DNA of 64,000 nucleotides, taken from positions 54,693,800 through 54,757,799 of the forward strand of contig CM035173.1 of NCBI GenBank assembly GCA_020205615.1, in the 5' to 3' direction. Numbering within the stretch: the stretch's first letter is position 1; each line of letters begins with the position of its first letter. The position numbers were made by a program, and so were the translations under genes. Below, piece by piece: positions 23,385-34,934 of this stretch. Under the pieces are notes generated by a model, which was not told the DNA's origin, searched no databases, and saw nothing but the letters and a program-made list of their open reading frames with translations. Origin of the DNA: Panax quinquefolius. Lineage: Eukaryota > Streptophyta > Magnoliopsida > Apiales > Araliaceae.

Positions 23385-24805
23385 GTGTCGAGGGATAATC
23401 CACTACATCTTCCCCAACGAGTGATGAAGCCTACCATCAAGTCAAAGGGGAAGATTCCCATGGAAAAAGTGGAAGAATTTCTCCGTACTATGGGCCATAA
23501 TGAATCCAATGTGGTTTTAAGCTTAAGAGAAGCTCCACATCAAGTTTCCATATTGGACATAGTTTTCCCTTCCGAAGATCACAAGAAGGTATTGCTCAGG
23601 GTGTTAAAAGAAGCCCAATTGCCTTAGTTAAAAGATGTTGAGAAATTCCAGCATCTAGGGGATCATATTTTCAACAACAATGTGATATCTTTCATTGACG
23701 ATGATATACCTCCCGAAGGGATCGTTCATTGTAAGCCGTTACACATAGCGGTTTTGTCTTCCGGATACATGGTGGGAGGAGTTTTGATAGATGGAGGATC
23801 ATCCTTGAATATCTGCCCTTATGCCACTTTGTTGAAGATGAATATCAATCTCAATAGAATCCGAAGAAGCCATACAATCATTAAAGCTTTCAACGGATCC
23901 CGATGAAACGTTGTCGGAGAGATTAAGCAGCTAGTGGAGATTGGTCCACATACATTCTGAATATCTTTTCACGTGCTCAAAATAGATACAAGATACAACC
24001 TGATCTTGGGAAGACTGTGGATTCATATGGCCAGAGCCATCCCCTCCTCCCTTCACCATCAACTTAAATACATTATCAACAATAGCCTAGTCACTGTCGA
24101 TGCTGAGCCGGAATGTCCTGAACAAGGTGAAATACCAATCATCAGCTTCAATTTAAAAGTTGTACAGGTCAGTTTTCATGCCATGGAGGTGAGCAACACT
24201 CACTACCATCCTATTGACGCGCCACCTCTCATACCCCAGATTTCTTTCGAAAAAATGTCGGCCACTCAAGAAATGATTTCATTGGGTTATCAACCTAGAC
24301 AAGGGTTGAGGAAAGATGATCAGGGCATTAAGCACCCAATTCAAGTTCCCAATCAAACAAGGACAACCAGACTAGGCTATACTGCTAGTTCCATTCGCAG
24401 GAATTCTCATAAGCACAAACAAGCTCCTTTATCTTCAGCCATACGGTGATTTCCTGCACCTATAGTTCCTGAGCCTGTACAGTCTCTGATAAAGGTGCCT
24501 TCCCATGTAATGGCTATGTTATTTCCTAAATTGATACCGGTAAAGGGGAAAGAAGTCCTGGTTCCAAATCCCAAAGTGGAAGAAGAGGAACGGAGACGTA
24601 AATAAGACATCATCAGGATGATGTCAAACTTACGCATCATTGTACATGATGATTACACAAATAGATACACCCCAGACGATGATTGTCCAGATGTAATGGT
24701 CATCATTCGGGAGAAGAAGGATGACGACAGCCCCTCCATCATTGCAGTCCATCAGGACTTCACCCTTGCCAATTGGAGCAGCACTCCTTTCATTGGTCGA
24801 CAAGG
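23385..24805 (+). pseudogene. Tat protease with complete G-patch-like motif, copy 2
   Basis: Protease active site GGVLIDGGSSLNI (23778-23816) and the C-terminal half RLWIHMARAIPSSLHHQLKY. From about 24268 to 24378 lies a full-length G-patch-like segment: MISLGYQPRQGLRKDDQGI, then HPIQVPNQTR and RLGYT. This copy has lost two of the family glycines (copy 1: PGQGLGK). The linker then runs to NWSSTPFIGRQ just before the donor at 24806. All blocks (23385, 23682, 23973, 24618) are in phase 0, though a TAG near 23626, a TGA near 23904 and a TGA near 24449 interrupt it. Without splicing, the frame ends at TAA 24807-24809. Confidence 0.78.
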
Positions 24806-24954
24806 GTAAAACGGGCATAAACTCCTTCTGCCCTATAGATAATAAGAACTGCTTACTTTTTTGTACAGTATTAGCGGTAGTTTTGTCAGTACATGCTAAC
24901 ATTTTGTATGATTGAACAATTTCATATATTAAGTGAAAGCATATTTTGTTTTAG
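24806..24954 (+). other. Spliceosomal intron between Tat protease and RT, copy 2
   Basis: Donor AAGG|GTAAAACG, acceptor ATTTTGTTTTAG|GACTTTG, 149 nt, the same length and position as copy 1. Splicing turns CAA GG|G ACT TTG into QGTLNLD and moves the frame from 0 mod 3 to 2 mod 3, which is the RT frame at 25457. The polypyrimidine stretch and ATTAAG before the acceptor are preserved. Unspliced RNA would terminate after protease, which would give an excess of gag-pro over pol. Confidence 0.8.
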
Positions 24955-26640
24955 GACTTTGAATTTAGATGTGCCTATACTTGCTGATAAGGTGCCTTTT
25001 CTCCACAAGGATTGTAACTTTGATTAAAAGTTAGACTCAGACTTGATGGAAATACAAGAGGACATTGAGATACCTCAGGAGATCAAAGAATGGGTCGAAG
25101 ACAAACCCAAACCAAACCTGGATCAAACCACTTCATTCAATCTCAAAACCTTAGAAAGCCCTAAACTAATCTAGATTGGTACAGACCTTACCCCAAACTA
25201 AAGGAATGAAATGGTTACACAATTAACCCAATTCTAGGATGTGTTTTCTATGTCTCATGAAGACATTCTGGGTTTGTCCACTGACATTGTCATTCATCGC
25301 CTCCCCATTAAAAAGGGATTCAAGCCAGTCAGGCAGAAGCTCAGGTGATTAAAACCTGAGTGGAGTTTAAAGCTTAAAGAGGAAATTATGAAACAATTTC
25401 AAGCAGACATCATCATGGTGTCCACATACCCTTAATGGCTATCCAACATAGTCCTCATGCCTAAAACAAGAGGAAAGGTGCGAGTTTACGTAGATTACCG
25501 AGATCTGAATAAAGCTTGCCTTAAAGATAGCTTTCCCGCGCCATTAATCCACATTCTCATTGATAATACTGCTCAATACGACATGTACTCCTTTGCTGAT
25601 TGCTTCGCGGGGTACCATCAAATTATGGTTGCTGAAGAGGATCGTGAGAAAACTACATTCATCATGCCTTGGGGAACCTTTTGTTTAAGACGGTTGTCTT
25701 TCGGCCTCATCAATGCCAGAGCTACCTACTAGCAAGCCATTATGGCTCTTTTCTATGATTTAATGCATATAGAGATAGAGATCTACGTGGATGACATCAT
25801 TGTCAATTCTTGAAGGGAGGAAGACCACCTAGAGCATCTCAAAAATCTCTTTGACAGGTTGCGTAAGTACAACTTGAAGTTGAATCTAGCCAAGTGAGCC
25901 TTTAGCGTTAAATCAAATAAGTTGCTAGGATTCCTAGTCAGCCACAAGGGGATTGAGCTGGATCCCACCAAAATCCAGGTAATTACAAAAATTTCCATTC
26001 CCCGGACAGAGAAAGAAATACAGTTATTTTTGGGAAGAATTAATTTCATTAGCAGGTTCATTTCTCAACTCATAGAACCTGTGAGCCTATTTTCATGGTG
26101 TTAAGGAAGAACTCCTCTATGAAGTGGAACGATGAGTGCTAGAAGGGCTTCCTTACAATCAAAGAGTAGCTAGTCAAAGCTCCTATTTTGGTACCACCCA
26201 GGGATGATGTTCCCCTATTCATGTACCTGCCCAGAAGTGACAATGCCATGGGTTGCATGCTGGGACAGAAAGACGATAGAGGCCAAGAACGAGCTATCTA
26301 CTACCTCAGCAAAAGATTCACCAGTAGTGAACACAAGTACACTCTGATTAAGAAAACTTGCTATGCTTTAGCATGGGCTTCCATTAGGTTACATCATTAC
26401 CTCCATGGTCACACAACCCATCTTATATCCTGCGTGGATCCTCTCAAGTACGTGTTCAGTAATCCCATGTTGAATTGCTGACTGTCCAGATGCCAGTTGA
26501 TCCTATAACAATTTGACATTGTTTAGGTGACGTAAAAGTCCATTAAAGGTCAAGGAATTGCGGATCAACTAGCCGCCGCACCTTTAGGGGACTTCAAACC
26601 TGTGGAAACATACTTCCCTGATGAAGGGGTAATGGCAATT
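24955..26640 (+). pseudogene. Tat reverse transcriptase and first RNase H, copy 2
   Basis: RT motifs: KVRVYVDYRDLNKACLKDSF (25481-25540), CFAGYHQIMVAEEDREKT, TFIMPWGTFCLRRLSFG, and YVDD at 25784-25795. RNase H reads at 26188-26481 (AIYYLSKRFTSSEHKYTLIK). Stops private to this copy include TAG 25172-25174 and 25235-25237, both CAG in copy 1. TAG 25730-25732 and 26140-26142 are shared with copy 1. This copy reads better than copy 1 across the fingers (open 25457-25732). Confidence 0.87.
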
Positions 26641-27130
26641 CAGCAACACCATCAGTACGATGCACACCAAACATGGAAGATGTATTTTGATGTAGCTGTA
26701 AATATGGAATGTTCTGGAGCTGGAGCAGTTCTAGTGTCCATTACGGGGGAGAAGTATCCCGTCGTCGTCAAATTATAGTTCTCTAACACCAAAAATACAG
26801 CTGAGTATGAAGACTGTATCTTGGGGCTAAAACTTGCCCACTCAATGGGCATCAGGAGATTAACTGTCTTTGGGGATTCCGAGTTGGTAATTAGATAAAC
26901 CACTAGAATCTATCACACCAAAGGTTTATACTTGTTGCCTTACCATCGACAGGTTCTAAAGATGGCTTTAGAGTTTGAAGAAATATCCTTCCTCTATATT
27001 CCTCGAAATAGAAATGACTTTGCGGATGTGCTAGCAACCTTGGCCTCCTTGATCTACATACCTGATAAGGAAAACATGTCAACCATCACATTTTCCAATA
27101 AAAGGCTCCAGCCTATGGGAATTACATTGG
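26641..27130 (+). pseudogene. Tat second (archaeal-type) RNase H, copy 2
   Basis: Parallels 17160-17662. Visible are YFDVAVNMECSGAGAVLV, AEYEDCILGLKLAHSMGIRR, TVFGDSELVIR (then a TAA) and NRNDFADVLATLAS. The glycine after the first catalytic Asp has become Val. TAG at 26776-26778 is shared with copy 1. A frameshift near 27100 precedes the linker to integrase. Confidence 0.82.
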
Positions 27131-27199
27131 AGAAGTATCGGATGAGCTACCTATCATCCAGCACCCTTGGTATCAGCATATCAAGGAGTATTTACAAGA

Positions 27200-27630
27200 T
27201 AGATCTACACCCGCTGAGGCGAGCCTGACTGAAAGAAGGCGGATTCATCGACTGGCTATGAAATTCTACCTGACAGGAGATGCACTCTATAAAAGAGATA
27301 CAGGACTAGGTCTCCTCAGATGTCTGAATAAGGACCAAGCTCAAAGGCTCATGGATGAAATCCATGGTGGAGTATGTGGCCCACACAAGAGCGGCCCTCT
27401 ACTTGTCAAAAATATCCTCAGAACAGGGCATTACTGGCTCTCTTTCAAAGTGGACTATGATGATCACGTCAAGAGATGTTACCAATGCCAAATTCATGGA
27501 AATTCTATCCACGCCCCTCCAAGGGAGCTCCACAATATGAGTTCACCCCGACCCTTCTTAATGTGGGGAATGGACGTGATCAGACCCATCGAGCCTAAAG
27601 CCAGTAATGGGCATCGGTTTATCTTCACCA
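27200..27630 (+). pseudogene. Tat integrase copy 2, part 1 (zinc finger and first catalytic Asp)
   Basis: HHCC finger HGGVCGPHKSG...LRTGHYWLS...CYQCQIHG and the core start GMDVIRPIEP are readable in an ORF from 27258. The frame ends at HRFIFTM, where the copia LTR begins at 27631; the last codons of the open frame belong to that LTR. Parts 2 and 3 lie at 36814-37006 and 46984-47600. Confidence 0.88.
27626..27630. repeat. TSD CACCA of the copia insertion (partner 36814-36818)
   Basis: CACCA precedes the copia LTR start TGAAAGTAG and is repeated directly after its end CCTAACA. Copy 1 has an uninterrupted TTCACCATGG at the same point (about 18126-18135), which proves the insertion site. Confidence 0.95.
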
Positions 27631-29506
27631 TGAAAGTAGTATGCACACAAGCCAATCATGTTTGATGATAAAGCATATACTTTGTAACAATCTTATTCAT
27701 TTATTAATAAAAAAGTATTAATTTATTAAAGGCTTTTAATTATCTACATGATGCTGTTTTATAATATGTGATAAACCCATAGTTTTAAGCAATGCTTTTA
27801 GAATAATGATGATGATCATTCTAATGAGATCTAAATTCTTAGACGACTTAAAAACTAAAATAGTTCCCAATCATTGGATTACTAAATTGGTGATTAGTGA
27901 ATCCGGATAGATTGGTACATACGTTAACTTGCTCATTGGATGAGGATGATTGATCTCATGATCATTTGTCCGGAGACACTAAAGCAAGTATGTAGGTGCT
28001 TATTAGAGAATAAGTTCATCGAATGTGGCTCACTAAGGAATACCTAATGGAGTTTTATTTGCTGTCAATAGAATTCTGTAGTGATAGTAATCTAAGTGAT
28101 CCTTGGACTTGAGATCATCATAGTATCTTGTGTATGATGAGTTATACTTTGACTTATTCCTTAAGACCCTTAGGGTATATCAAAGGTATGCTTGGGTATA
28201 ATAAGTTATACATGGAGATAATGTATGATCAATAAAGAATCTACCACTTCTAATAAAGAAGAGAAATGTCATATGTGATTCGATAAATGACAACCCAAAT
28301 AGTCCTTGGCAAAGCGAATGAAATTAGAAAGGAGTTTCTAATTTGCATTATTTGGTGTTGTGCATTTAAGAGTCGAAATACATATAATTAAATAAAATAA
28401 GACTTGGACAAGAATTCCATGTCTTATATTTAATTGGGACATTGTATGGTGGAAGGATTGAATTGTACACGGTAACTATTTACTCAAAGGTTCTTTTTTT
28501 ATGATTAATGTTGAAATCTATATTATCCGGAAAGTCGTTGATCGCTAGGAGGCTTATCCTATTGTAGAATAAATATTATTTATTTAAATAAATTAATTGT
28601 TTAATTTATTTATTTAAATAAGATTAGAATTGTTCTAATTGATTTATTCACAACCTAGGTTTAATATGGAGAACCTAAAGGGTCACACCATAAAAGGAAG
28701 AATAATTATTTAAGAAGTTAATGGCATAATCGTAATAATATGTTAAGTATATTTAATTTAATCTATGGTGATAGAATAAATTAAATAGCTTAATATTTAT
28801 TATTTAATATTTTAGAAATATTAAATATAAATTAATAAGAGGAGTCTTATTAATATTATTACAATTATTATTATTTTAATTTCTAAAAGAGTTTAGGAAT
28901 TAATTTAATATAAGTACTCTCATTTATTCCTAATTAGATTAGGAAGGAAAATTAGTTAAAGGAGTTTAATTAATTATCCCTAATAAGATTAGGGAGCTTA
29001 ATTAATTAAAAGAATTTAATTAATTAAATAAATCCCAATTCCTTAATTGTTAAGGTGGGTTGCCCACATCTATAAATAAGAGGAGTCTTATTATGGGTGA
29101 GATGGGTTGTTGACTTTTACAACGTAATAATTCCAATTTGTTGGAGAGTACCCTTTTCTATAGAGATAGAAAACTAGGGTTTGAGCCAATACCCCTTTTC
29201 TTGAATTTTCTTCTTCCTTGGTGGATCACCTCTAGAGGCCAAACATTTGGGTGGCTAACGTTGATCAAAGGAAGGAACCAAACCCGGTGGATTCAAGATT
29301 GAACGCGAAAGGATTTGGAGGTGAACTTGTACCTGAGGAAGCTCGATCTTCAAGGGTATGATTTATTCTTTATCTTTTCGTTTAATTAATAATTATGCAT
29401 AAAGGGTGATCCGGGTATATGGTTTGTAAATTTTTAAACTCTGATTTTACACGCTTTTGCACTTTTATGCAATTTGATTGCGTTCTTGAATAATACAAAC
29501 CTAACA
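27631..29506 (+). repeat. Copia 5' LTR
   Basis: TGAAAGTAGTATGC...CAAACCTAACA. The U3 end contains a dense run of perfect or near-perfect inverted repeats (28831-29092). TATAAATA at 29071-29078 is the likely TATA box. The remainder (CTTGGTGGATCACCTCTAGA to the end) is R/U5. It differs from the right LTR mainly by one- to three-base indels. Confidence 0.93.
28831..29092 (+). repeat. Consecutive inverted repeats upstream of the copia TATA box
   Basis: Within about 260 bp I see, in order: ATTAATAAGA/TCTTATTAAT around GGAG (28831-28854), CCTAA/TTAGG (28930-28944), TTAGTTAAA/TTTAATTAA around GGAG (28952-28973), TCCCTAA/TTAGGGA (about 28977-28995), a 13-bp stem TTAATTAATTAAA around AGAA (28998-29027), CCTTAA/TTAAGG (29041-29055), GTGGG/CCCAC (about 29056-29068), and AATAAGA/TCTTATT around GGAG (29075-29092). 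The last one overlaps the TATA box. The right LTR repeats the run at about 36130-36395. Confidence 0.8.
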
Positions 29507-29507
29507 G

Positions 29508-29520
29508 TGGCATCAGAGCC
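29508..29520 (+). other. Copia primer-binding site
   Basis: TGGCATCAGAGCC one base after the LTR end; one mismatch to the initiator-tRNA-Met complement TGGTATCAGAGCC. Confidence 0.85.
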
Positions 29521-29934
29521 AAACCTTTATGCGAATTATTAATTGTTTTGATTTGATATGTATATTGATATGTGTTTAGAACAATTTAATTGGGCATAAT
29601 TTTATTATATAAAATTAAAAAAAAAAAAAAAAAAAAATGGAAATGGGCCACGTATATATATATGTTAGCAGGAATTTTTTTTTTAATGCAAGTGATGCAT
29701 TCGGTTAAGCATGTTAAATCTGCTGGTCACGGAAATCAAGTCAACCTTGAAAACCGAATGCTCATGCAACTCTTGCCACGTGACTTGAAATCAATTCATA
29801 TGTTGCATTAAAAAATTTTTTTTAAGCAAGGAACGAATTTACAGGATTTTTTTTTCAAAGGATTATATAGTATATATATAATAAAGTGAGCCCAAGAGGA
29901 AATTCCGTATGAAATTCGCACGCTTTATATTGAA

Positions 29935-29965
<31 letters not shown>

Positions 29966-31942
29966 TTTAATCTTAAAATAAAAAAGTTTATTTTAATTTT
30001 AAAATAAAAGGTTTATTTTAATATTAAAATAAAAGAGTTTATTTTAATTTTAAAATTAGAATTTCATGCTAACTAATTAGAGTTGGAATTGGATTCCATG
30101 ATAACTAATTGGAGTTGAAATTGGATTTTATTTTCCTTAAATAAAGGAGTTTATTTAGATATGAAATAGATTTCATTATTATTCAAAATAAAAGACTTTA
30201 TTTGTGAATAGGAAAGTGAATCCATGTTTCCTTAAATAAAGAAGTTTATTTAGATATGAAATAAGATTTCATATTATTCAAAATAAAGGAGTTTATTTAT
30301 GAATAGGAAAGAAAATCCGTGTTTTCCTTAAATAAAGGAGTTTATTTAAATATGAAATAAGATTTCATATTATTCAAAATAAAGGAGTTTATTTGTGAAT
30401 AGGAAATAATATTCGTGTTTCCTTTAATAAATTTTTTTTTACATGGAATTAGATTCCATAATTAATTAAAATAAAAGAGTTTATTTTAATTAAAGATTTT
30501 TTATATATGGAATTGGATTCCATAATTAATTAAAATAAAGGAGTTTATTTTGATTAAAATTTTGATTAAAATAAAATAGTTTATTTTATTCAAAATTGGA
30601 TAAATTAAAATAAAATAGTTTTATTTTGATTTAAATTTGGATTAAAATAAAGGAGTTTATTTTGATTCAAAATTAGATTTTATACTAATTAAATTTGCCC
30701 ATTAAATGATATCAATATATATATTAAATGTTTATTATTCATAAGATGAATGTTATTTATTGATGCATATAGTGATGTGTATGATAATAAATGGGATTGA
30801 TTATGGACTATTGAGCAATGAGATTGGATTTTATTTTAGTTGGATGCATGAATGTATGGGTTTTATTAAATGGGGTCTGCGTACCTCGTCTTCTCTAATT
30901 TTTCTTAATGTAAATTCTATCTCTCTCCTATGTACTTCCTCTTGACTGCTGATCAAGGTTTCTATTTATTTTAAATAGTTTTGTAATAGAAATAGTTAGA
31001 ATTAATTTTGAAAAATTGGAGATCAAGGAGCAAGGAGCGCGTGAAGACCCGTTTGTAATGGAGCCCGGGTTTAAATGTAATAGTTATATTTAAATATTAT
31101 TTCTTGCACCCCTAGGGTTTGACCTTTTGGTTCACTTGATGGCTCTAGTGAACCAAACTAGAATAAAAGTCCATAATCAATCCAGGTAGAATATAGTATT
31201 CTATATGTGCATGCTTATACTATATATATTATATATTATGCAAACATGCTTCGCATGTTCATTAATATGACGCGTATTTTATATATATATATGTGCATGC
31301 GCGCTAAACAAGATGAGACAAATTAATAACAAACCCTCAATTTTTTATATTAAGTCCTAAGCGTTCAAAGATATTTGGAATATCGAACGTCGCCTTCTAG
31401 CATGATAAAATTAATAGAGTATTAAATATTTAATATGAGTTTGTTGTGTCACACCGTAAGGCAAGTATTAAGTATTTAAGATGTTAATTTATCACATTTG
31501 ATGTTTATAAAGAAAATTGAACAATATTGTTTTGTTGTGTCACCACAAGGATGATATTTTTCTTTTTTGAATATATGGAGTGCTAGGTCGGACTTAACTT
31601 GGATAATTTTGATTCGGATGTGCCACCACTTGATCAAAATAATCTAAGAGGCAAAATACAAGGAGTTGCATAGTTGATGTAATTGGCAAAAGTTGTCTAC
31701 CTATTTATTTATATATAGTTAGTTGTGTCACCACAAGGCTATATACATTTAAAATGGGATCCTTATTTTCACTAGCAAATCTTTAATTAGATTTTGCCGA
31801 ACTATATAAGTGAGGGTAATATAGTTTGAAGAAAAATAGTGGGAGATACCAATTTAAAACAAGACCTAAATTATTTTGGTAATTAATAATAGAATGTATG
31901 TTAAAATGTTGTTAATTACAAATTCATTTACAGAATTTTACA
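29521..31942 (+). other. Copia long leader with repeated AAATAAA-GGAG-TTTATTT motif
   Basis: About 2.4 kb of AT-rich sequence between PBS and gag with no convincing gene. Between 29976 and 30665 there are about 13-14 copies of a short inverted repeat of the type AAATAAAGGAGTTTATTT, several within a larger unit of roughly 50 or 107 bp (KAATAGGAAA and GATATGAAATAAGATTTCAT elements alternate). TA and A-rich simple repeats occur at 29615-29640 and 29939-29965. From 31000 to 31940 I see only degenerate AT-rich sequence with GTTGTGTCACCACAAGG repeated three or four times (about 31440-31740). Confidence 0.7.
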
Positions 31943-32760
31943 ATGTCTAAAATTACTATCACTGCGAAGCATATTAGATGCTAAATTAATCGGAATCAAA
32001 TTATTCTTGGATTGGTTAAGGAATTTGAGAAAGTTCTCATAATTCGAAAAGTTATCTTATGTCCTTAATACGCCTATCCTCGCAATGGTTGCGAATAATG
32101 CCTCGAGGAAGAGATTGCTACTTTTAGAAAGTGGCAAGATGACGCGCTGATTGGCTCAATGCATCATGCTCACATCCATGAGTAACAAGCTTCAAATCGG
32201 CATGAAACTATGGATGCTCTTACTATATTCCCGCACATCAAGTAGTTGATGGTGAGGAAAGTAGGGCCGAAAGATATCGAGATATCTAAGGAGCTCTTCC
32301 GATCTAGAATGGCCAATGGCACTATAGTACAGACAAAAGTTCTTAACATAATCAATTTGATTGATCAATTAGGACAACTGGTTTTGTCATGGATGGAGAG
32401 TTGAGCCAAGATTTGATCTTGCACTCACTCCCGGACTCCTTTCACAATTATTGTGAATTTTTCATATGAACAAGCTAGATATCAGCTTTGCTGATTTGCT
32501 TAACATGTTGAAAATGTTGAGAGTCACTTTCCAACCAAGAAAGACCAAGTCTTACTGGTAGGGGCCAAAGGATCTTCTGAAAAGAAGAACGATTCAAAGA
32601 AGGTAAATAGAAAGGCATAAACAAAGGATAATAAGAACAAAACTGATACGGATAGCAAAGGAGTTTGCTTCCACTGCAATAAGCCTGGACACCGAAAGAA
32701 ATCGAGAAAGCATCTTGCGAGGCTAACCAAAGAAGCTTAGTGAAGTTTGATTACATAATA
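31943..32760 (+). pseudogene. Copia gag with damaged zinc knuckle
   Basis: ATG at about 31943 begins MSKITITAKHIRC. The middle is broken by many stops and frameshifts. Near 32655-32700 the nucleocapsid motif reads GVCFHCNKPGHRKKSRK. A normal CX2CX4HX4C knuckle would have Cys where Arg is now, so RNA binding by this motif is lost. The gag would package element RNA; this copy cannot. Confidence 0.65.
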
Positions 32761-32789
32761 CGCTTTTTGTTCATGATTGAAATAAATTT

Positions 32790-34920
32790 TTCTTTAAGTC
32801 AAGGTTCTACTTGGGTATTGGATACCGACTTTGGTTATCATAAATATAGATTTATGAAGGGACCAAGCAGAAGTAGAAAGTTAAACAAAGATAAGTAATC
32901 CTATATGTGGAAAATGAAGCAAAGGTTGCTGCATTAGCTATAGAAACTTATAATTTAGCAATGCCTACAGAAAAAATCTATTAAGTCAATAAGTTGTTAT
33001 TGTATTCCAGTTCTTGTTAAAATATTATTTCCATTTTATTGTTGGACAATGAAATTTTTGGTATTATAATTAAGAACAATTGTTGTTCTATTTATAATAA
33101 TAATGTTTTGTATAGAATCGAATATTACTTAATAAATTTTGTATACTTGACTTACATGAAAATAATTTTGCATATTGAACAAATTAGTATAAGAAAAGGA
33201 GATGATCATTCAAAGAGTTGAATGTATGTATTTGTTGAAATACAAGTGTGAATTATTTGAAAGGTTCAAAGAATTGTGAAGTGAAACAAATTGGCAATGT
33301 ATTAAGATTCTTTGATTAGATCAAGGAATAAATACTTGTGCAATAAGTTTCTAGATCATCTCAAATGATTTTCTCATAATGGACACATCCTGATACGCAA
33401 TAATTGATTGATGTATCTGAATGAAAAATCGTACCTTGTTGGACATGGTGCGGTCCATAATGATTTTACCGACATTCCAAAGATCCTCTCTTGGGATAAT
33501 GTCCTAGAAATGGCTGCATATCTATGAAAATGGTAACCTCAAAATCCAGCCCCAAGACTCCATAAAAGTTATGGACAGGGAGGATTCCTAATCTTAAGTA
33601 TGTTAAGATAAGAGGTTGTCCAACTTATGTGAAAAGGTTTCAAAGGATAAGCTTGGGACAAGATTTGACAAGTACAATTTGTGGGACATCCTAAAGTAAG
33701 TTTAGGGTAAATGTTCTATAATCCTACTTAGCAAAAGGTGTTTATTGCGAAACACCCTGCCTTCTAAGATAAAGGTGTTTATCATTAAAAGGGGCTAGTG
33801 GGAGGATAATAGATCTTGAAGAGTTCAAGAACCACAAAACACTATAAGTCAAATAAGAGGAACCTATAGATAGACCTCTTGTACATGGCAAATCGAATCG
33901 TAAATCGGAATAGTACCAAAGATACCTAGGAGGTATGGATTCATCATGGATGATGATGATGAGGTACACATCATGAAAGATGATGATCCAGCCACATTCG
34001 ATGAGGTAAGACTTCTAGTGTGTACAAAAGGGTCGATTGAGAGCGCGTGACATTCCTAATATTATATCTTGATATACTACGGATAAGAAATGACATACTA
34101 ATGCTACAATCAAGAATAATGATAAAGTTGTCTAAACATTCCTCCATGAATGGTTTGGGATGAGTATCTTAATTGGGGATAAAATCTATATAGATAGATA
34201 CAAGAGGATGCTCGACTTAACCCAAGGAACGATATATTCATTTGATGCTAAAGTTGTTTAGCATGGCAAACTCAAGAGATGTCTCATGTCGATGAGCTAT
34301 GGAGTGTATCTCTTAATAGTCCCCACGCACTCTGAAAGAGAGGTCGCGCATGAGTGACTATCATGTATGCAATGAAATATACGAGACCTGATGTTGATCA
34401 GTCATATTCTGGAGAAGTTCACTATGAGTCAGTGAAAAACATCTTAAAGTGCTTAACCAACACTAAGGATGTGATCATACATGGTGGGTCTGAATTAAAA
34501 CTAGAGGGCTTAACAGACTCAAGTTTTTTCAGACAGACCAAGACGACAGAAAAATCCACTTTAAGGTAAAGTGTTATCTTGAACAGTGGTGCAGTGAATT
34601 GGAAAGGTTCCAAACAGCAAAGAGTTGCTGGTTTAGTAATAAAGACAAAGTATATATCTATAAATGAAGTTGCAAGTTAATTGTTTGGATTAAAAGTTCA
34701 TTACAGAACTAGGAATAGTTCCTAAGTCTCATCTTGGATCTAAACATGTGTTGTGGCACTTTCATTTGATTATTAGAATCATTGAAAGATGGGAAATCAC
34801 TATAGAGATAGTGGACTCTCATGAACAACATTACATATCCATTAACTAAAGCTTATCCAACAGCAGGATAATCGTCACTTAGAGAAGAAGAGTATGAGTT
34901 ACCATGACGATTGGCTTTAG
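32790..34920 (+). pseudogene. Copia pol remnants (protease, integrase, RT, RNase H)
   Basis: Protease: TWVLDTDFGYH near 32808 aligns with the copia WVLDTGxxxH signature; the catalytic DTG has become DTD. Integrase C-terminal and following block: RGCPTYVKR near 33610 and a region resembling FYNPT..KVFIAKHPAFL (33715-33765). RT end: MYAMKYTRPDV (about 34360-34395). RNase H: HGGSELKLEGLTDSSF and WKGSKQQ/VAGLVIKTKYISINEVAS (34480-34680). The spacing is far shorter than a full copia pol, so large internal deletions removed most of integrase and RT. PPT AAGTGGGAGAT abuts the right LTR. Confidence 0.75.
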
Positions 34921-34934
34921 TGCAAGTGGGAGAT

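Noticed and set aside
32170..32730. Minus-strand ORFs over the copia gag
   Set aside because: The plus strand carries the gag zinc-knuckle remnant in the same place; the antisense peptides show nothing recognisable.
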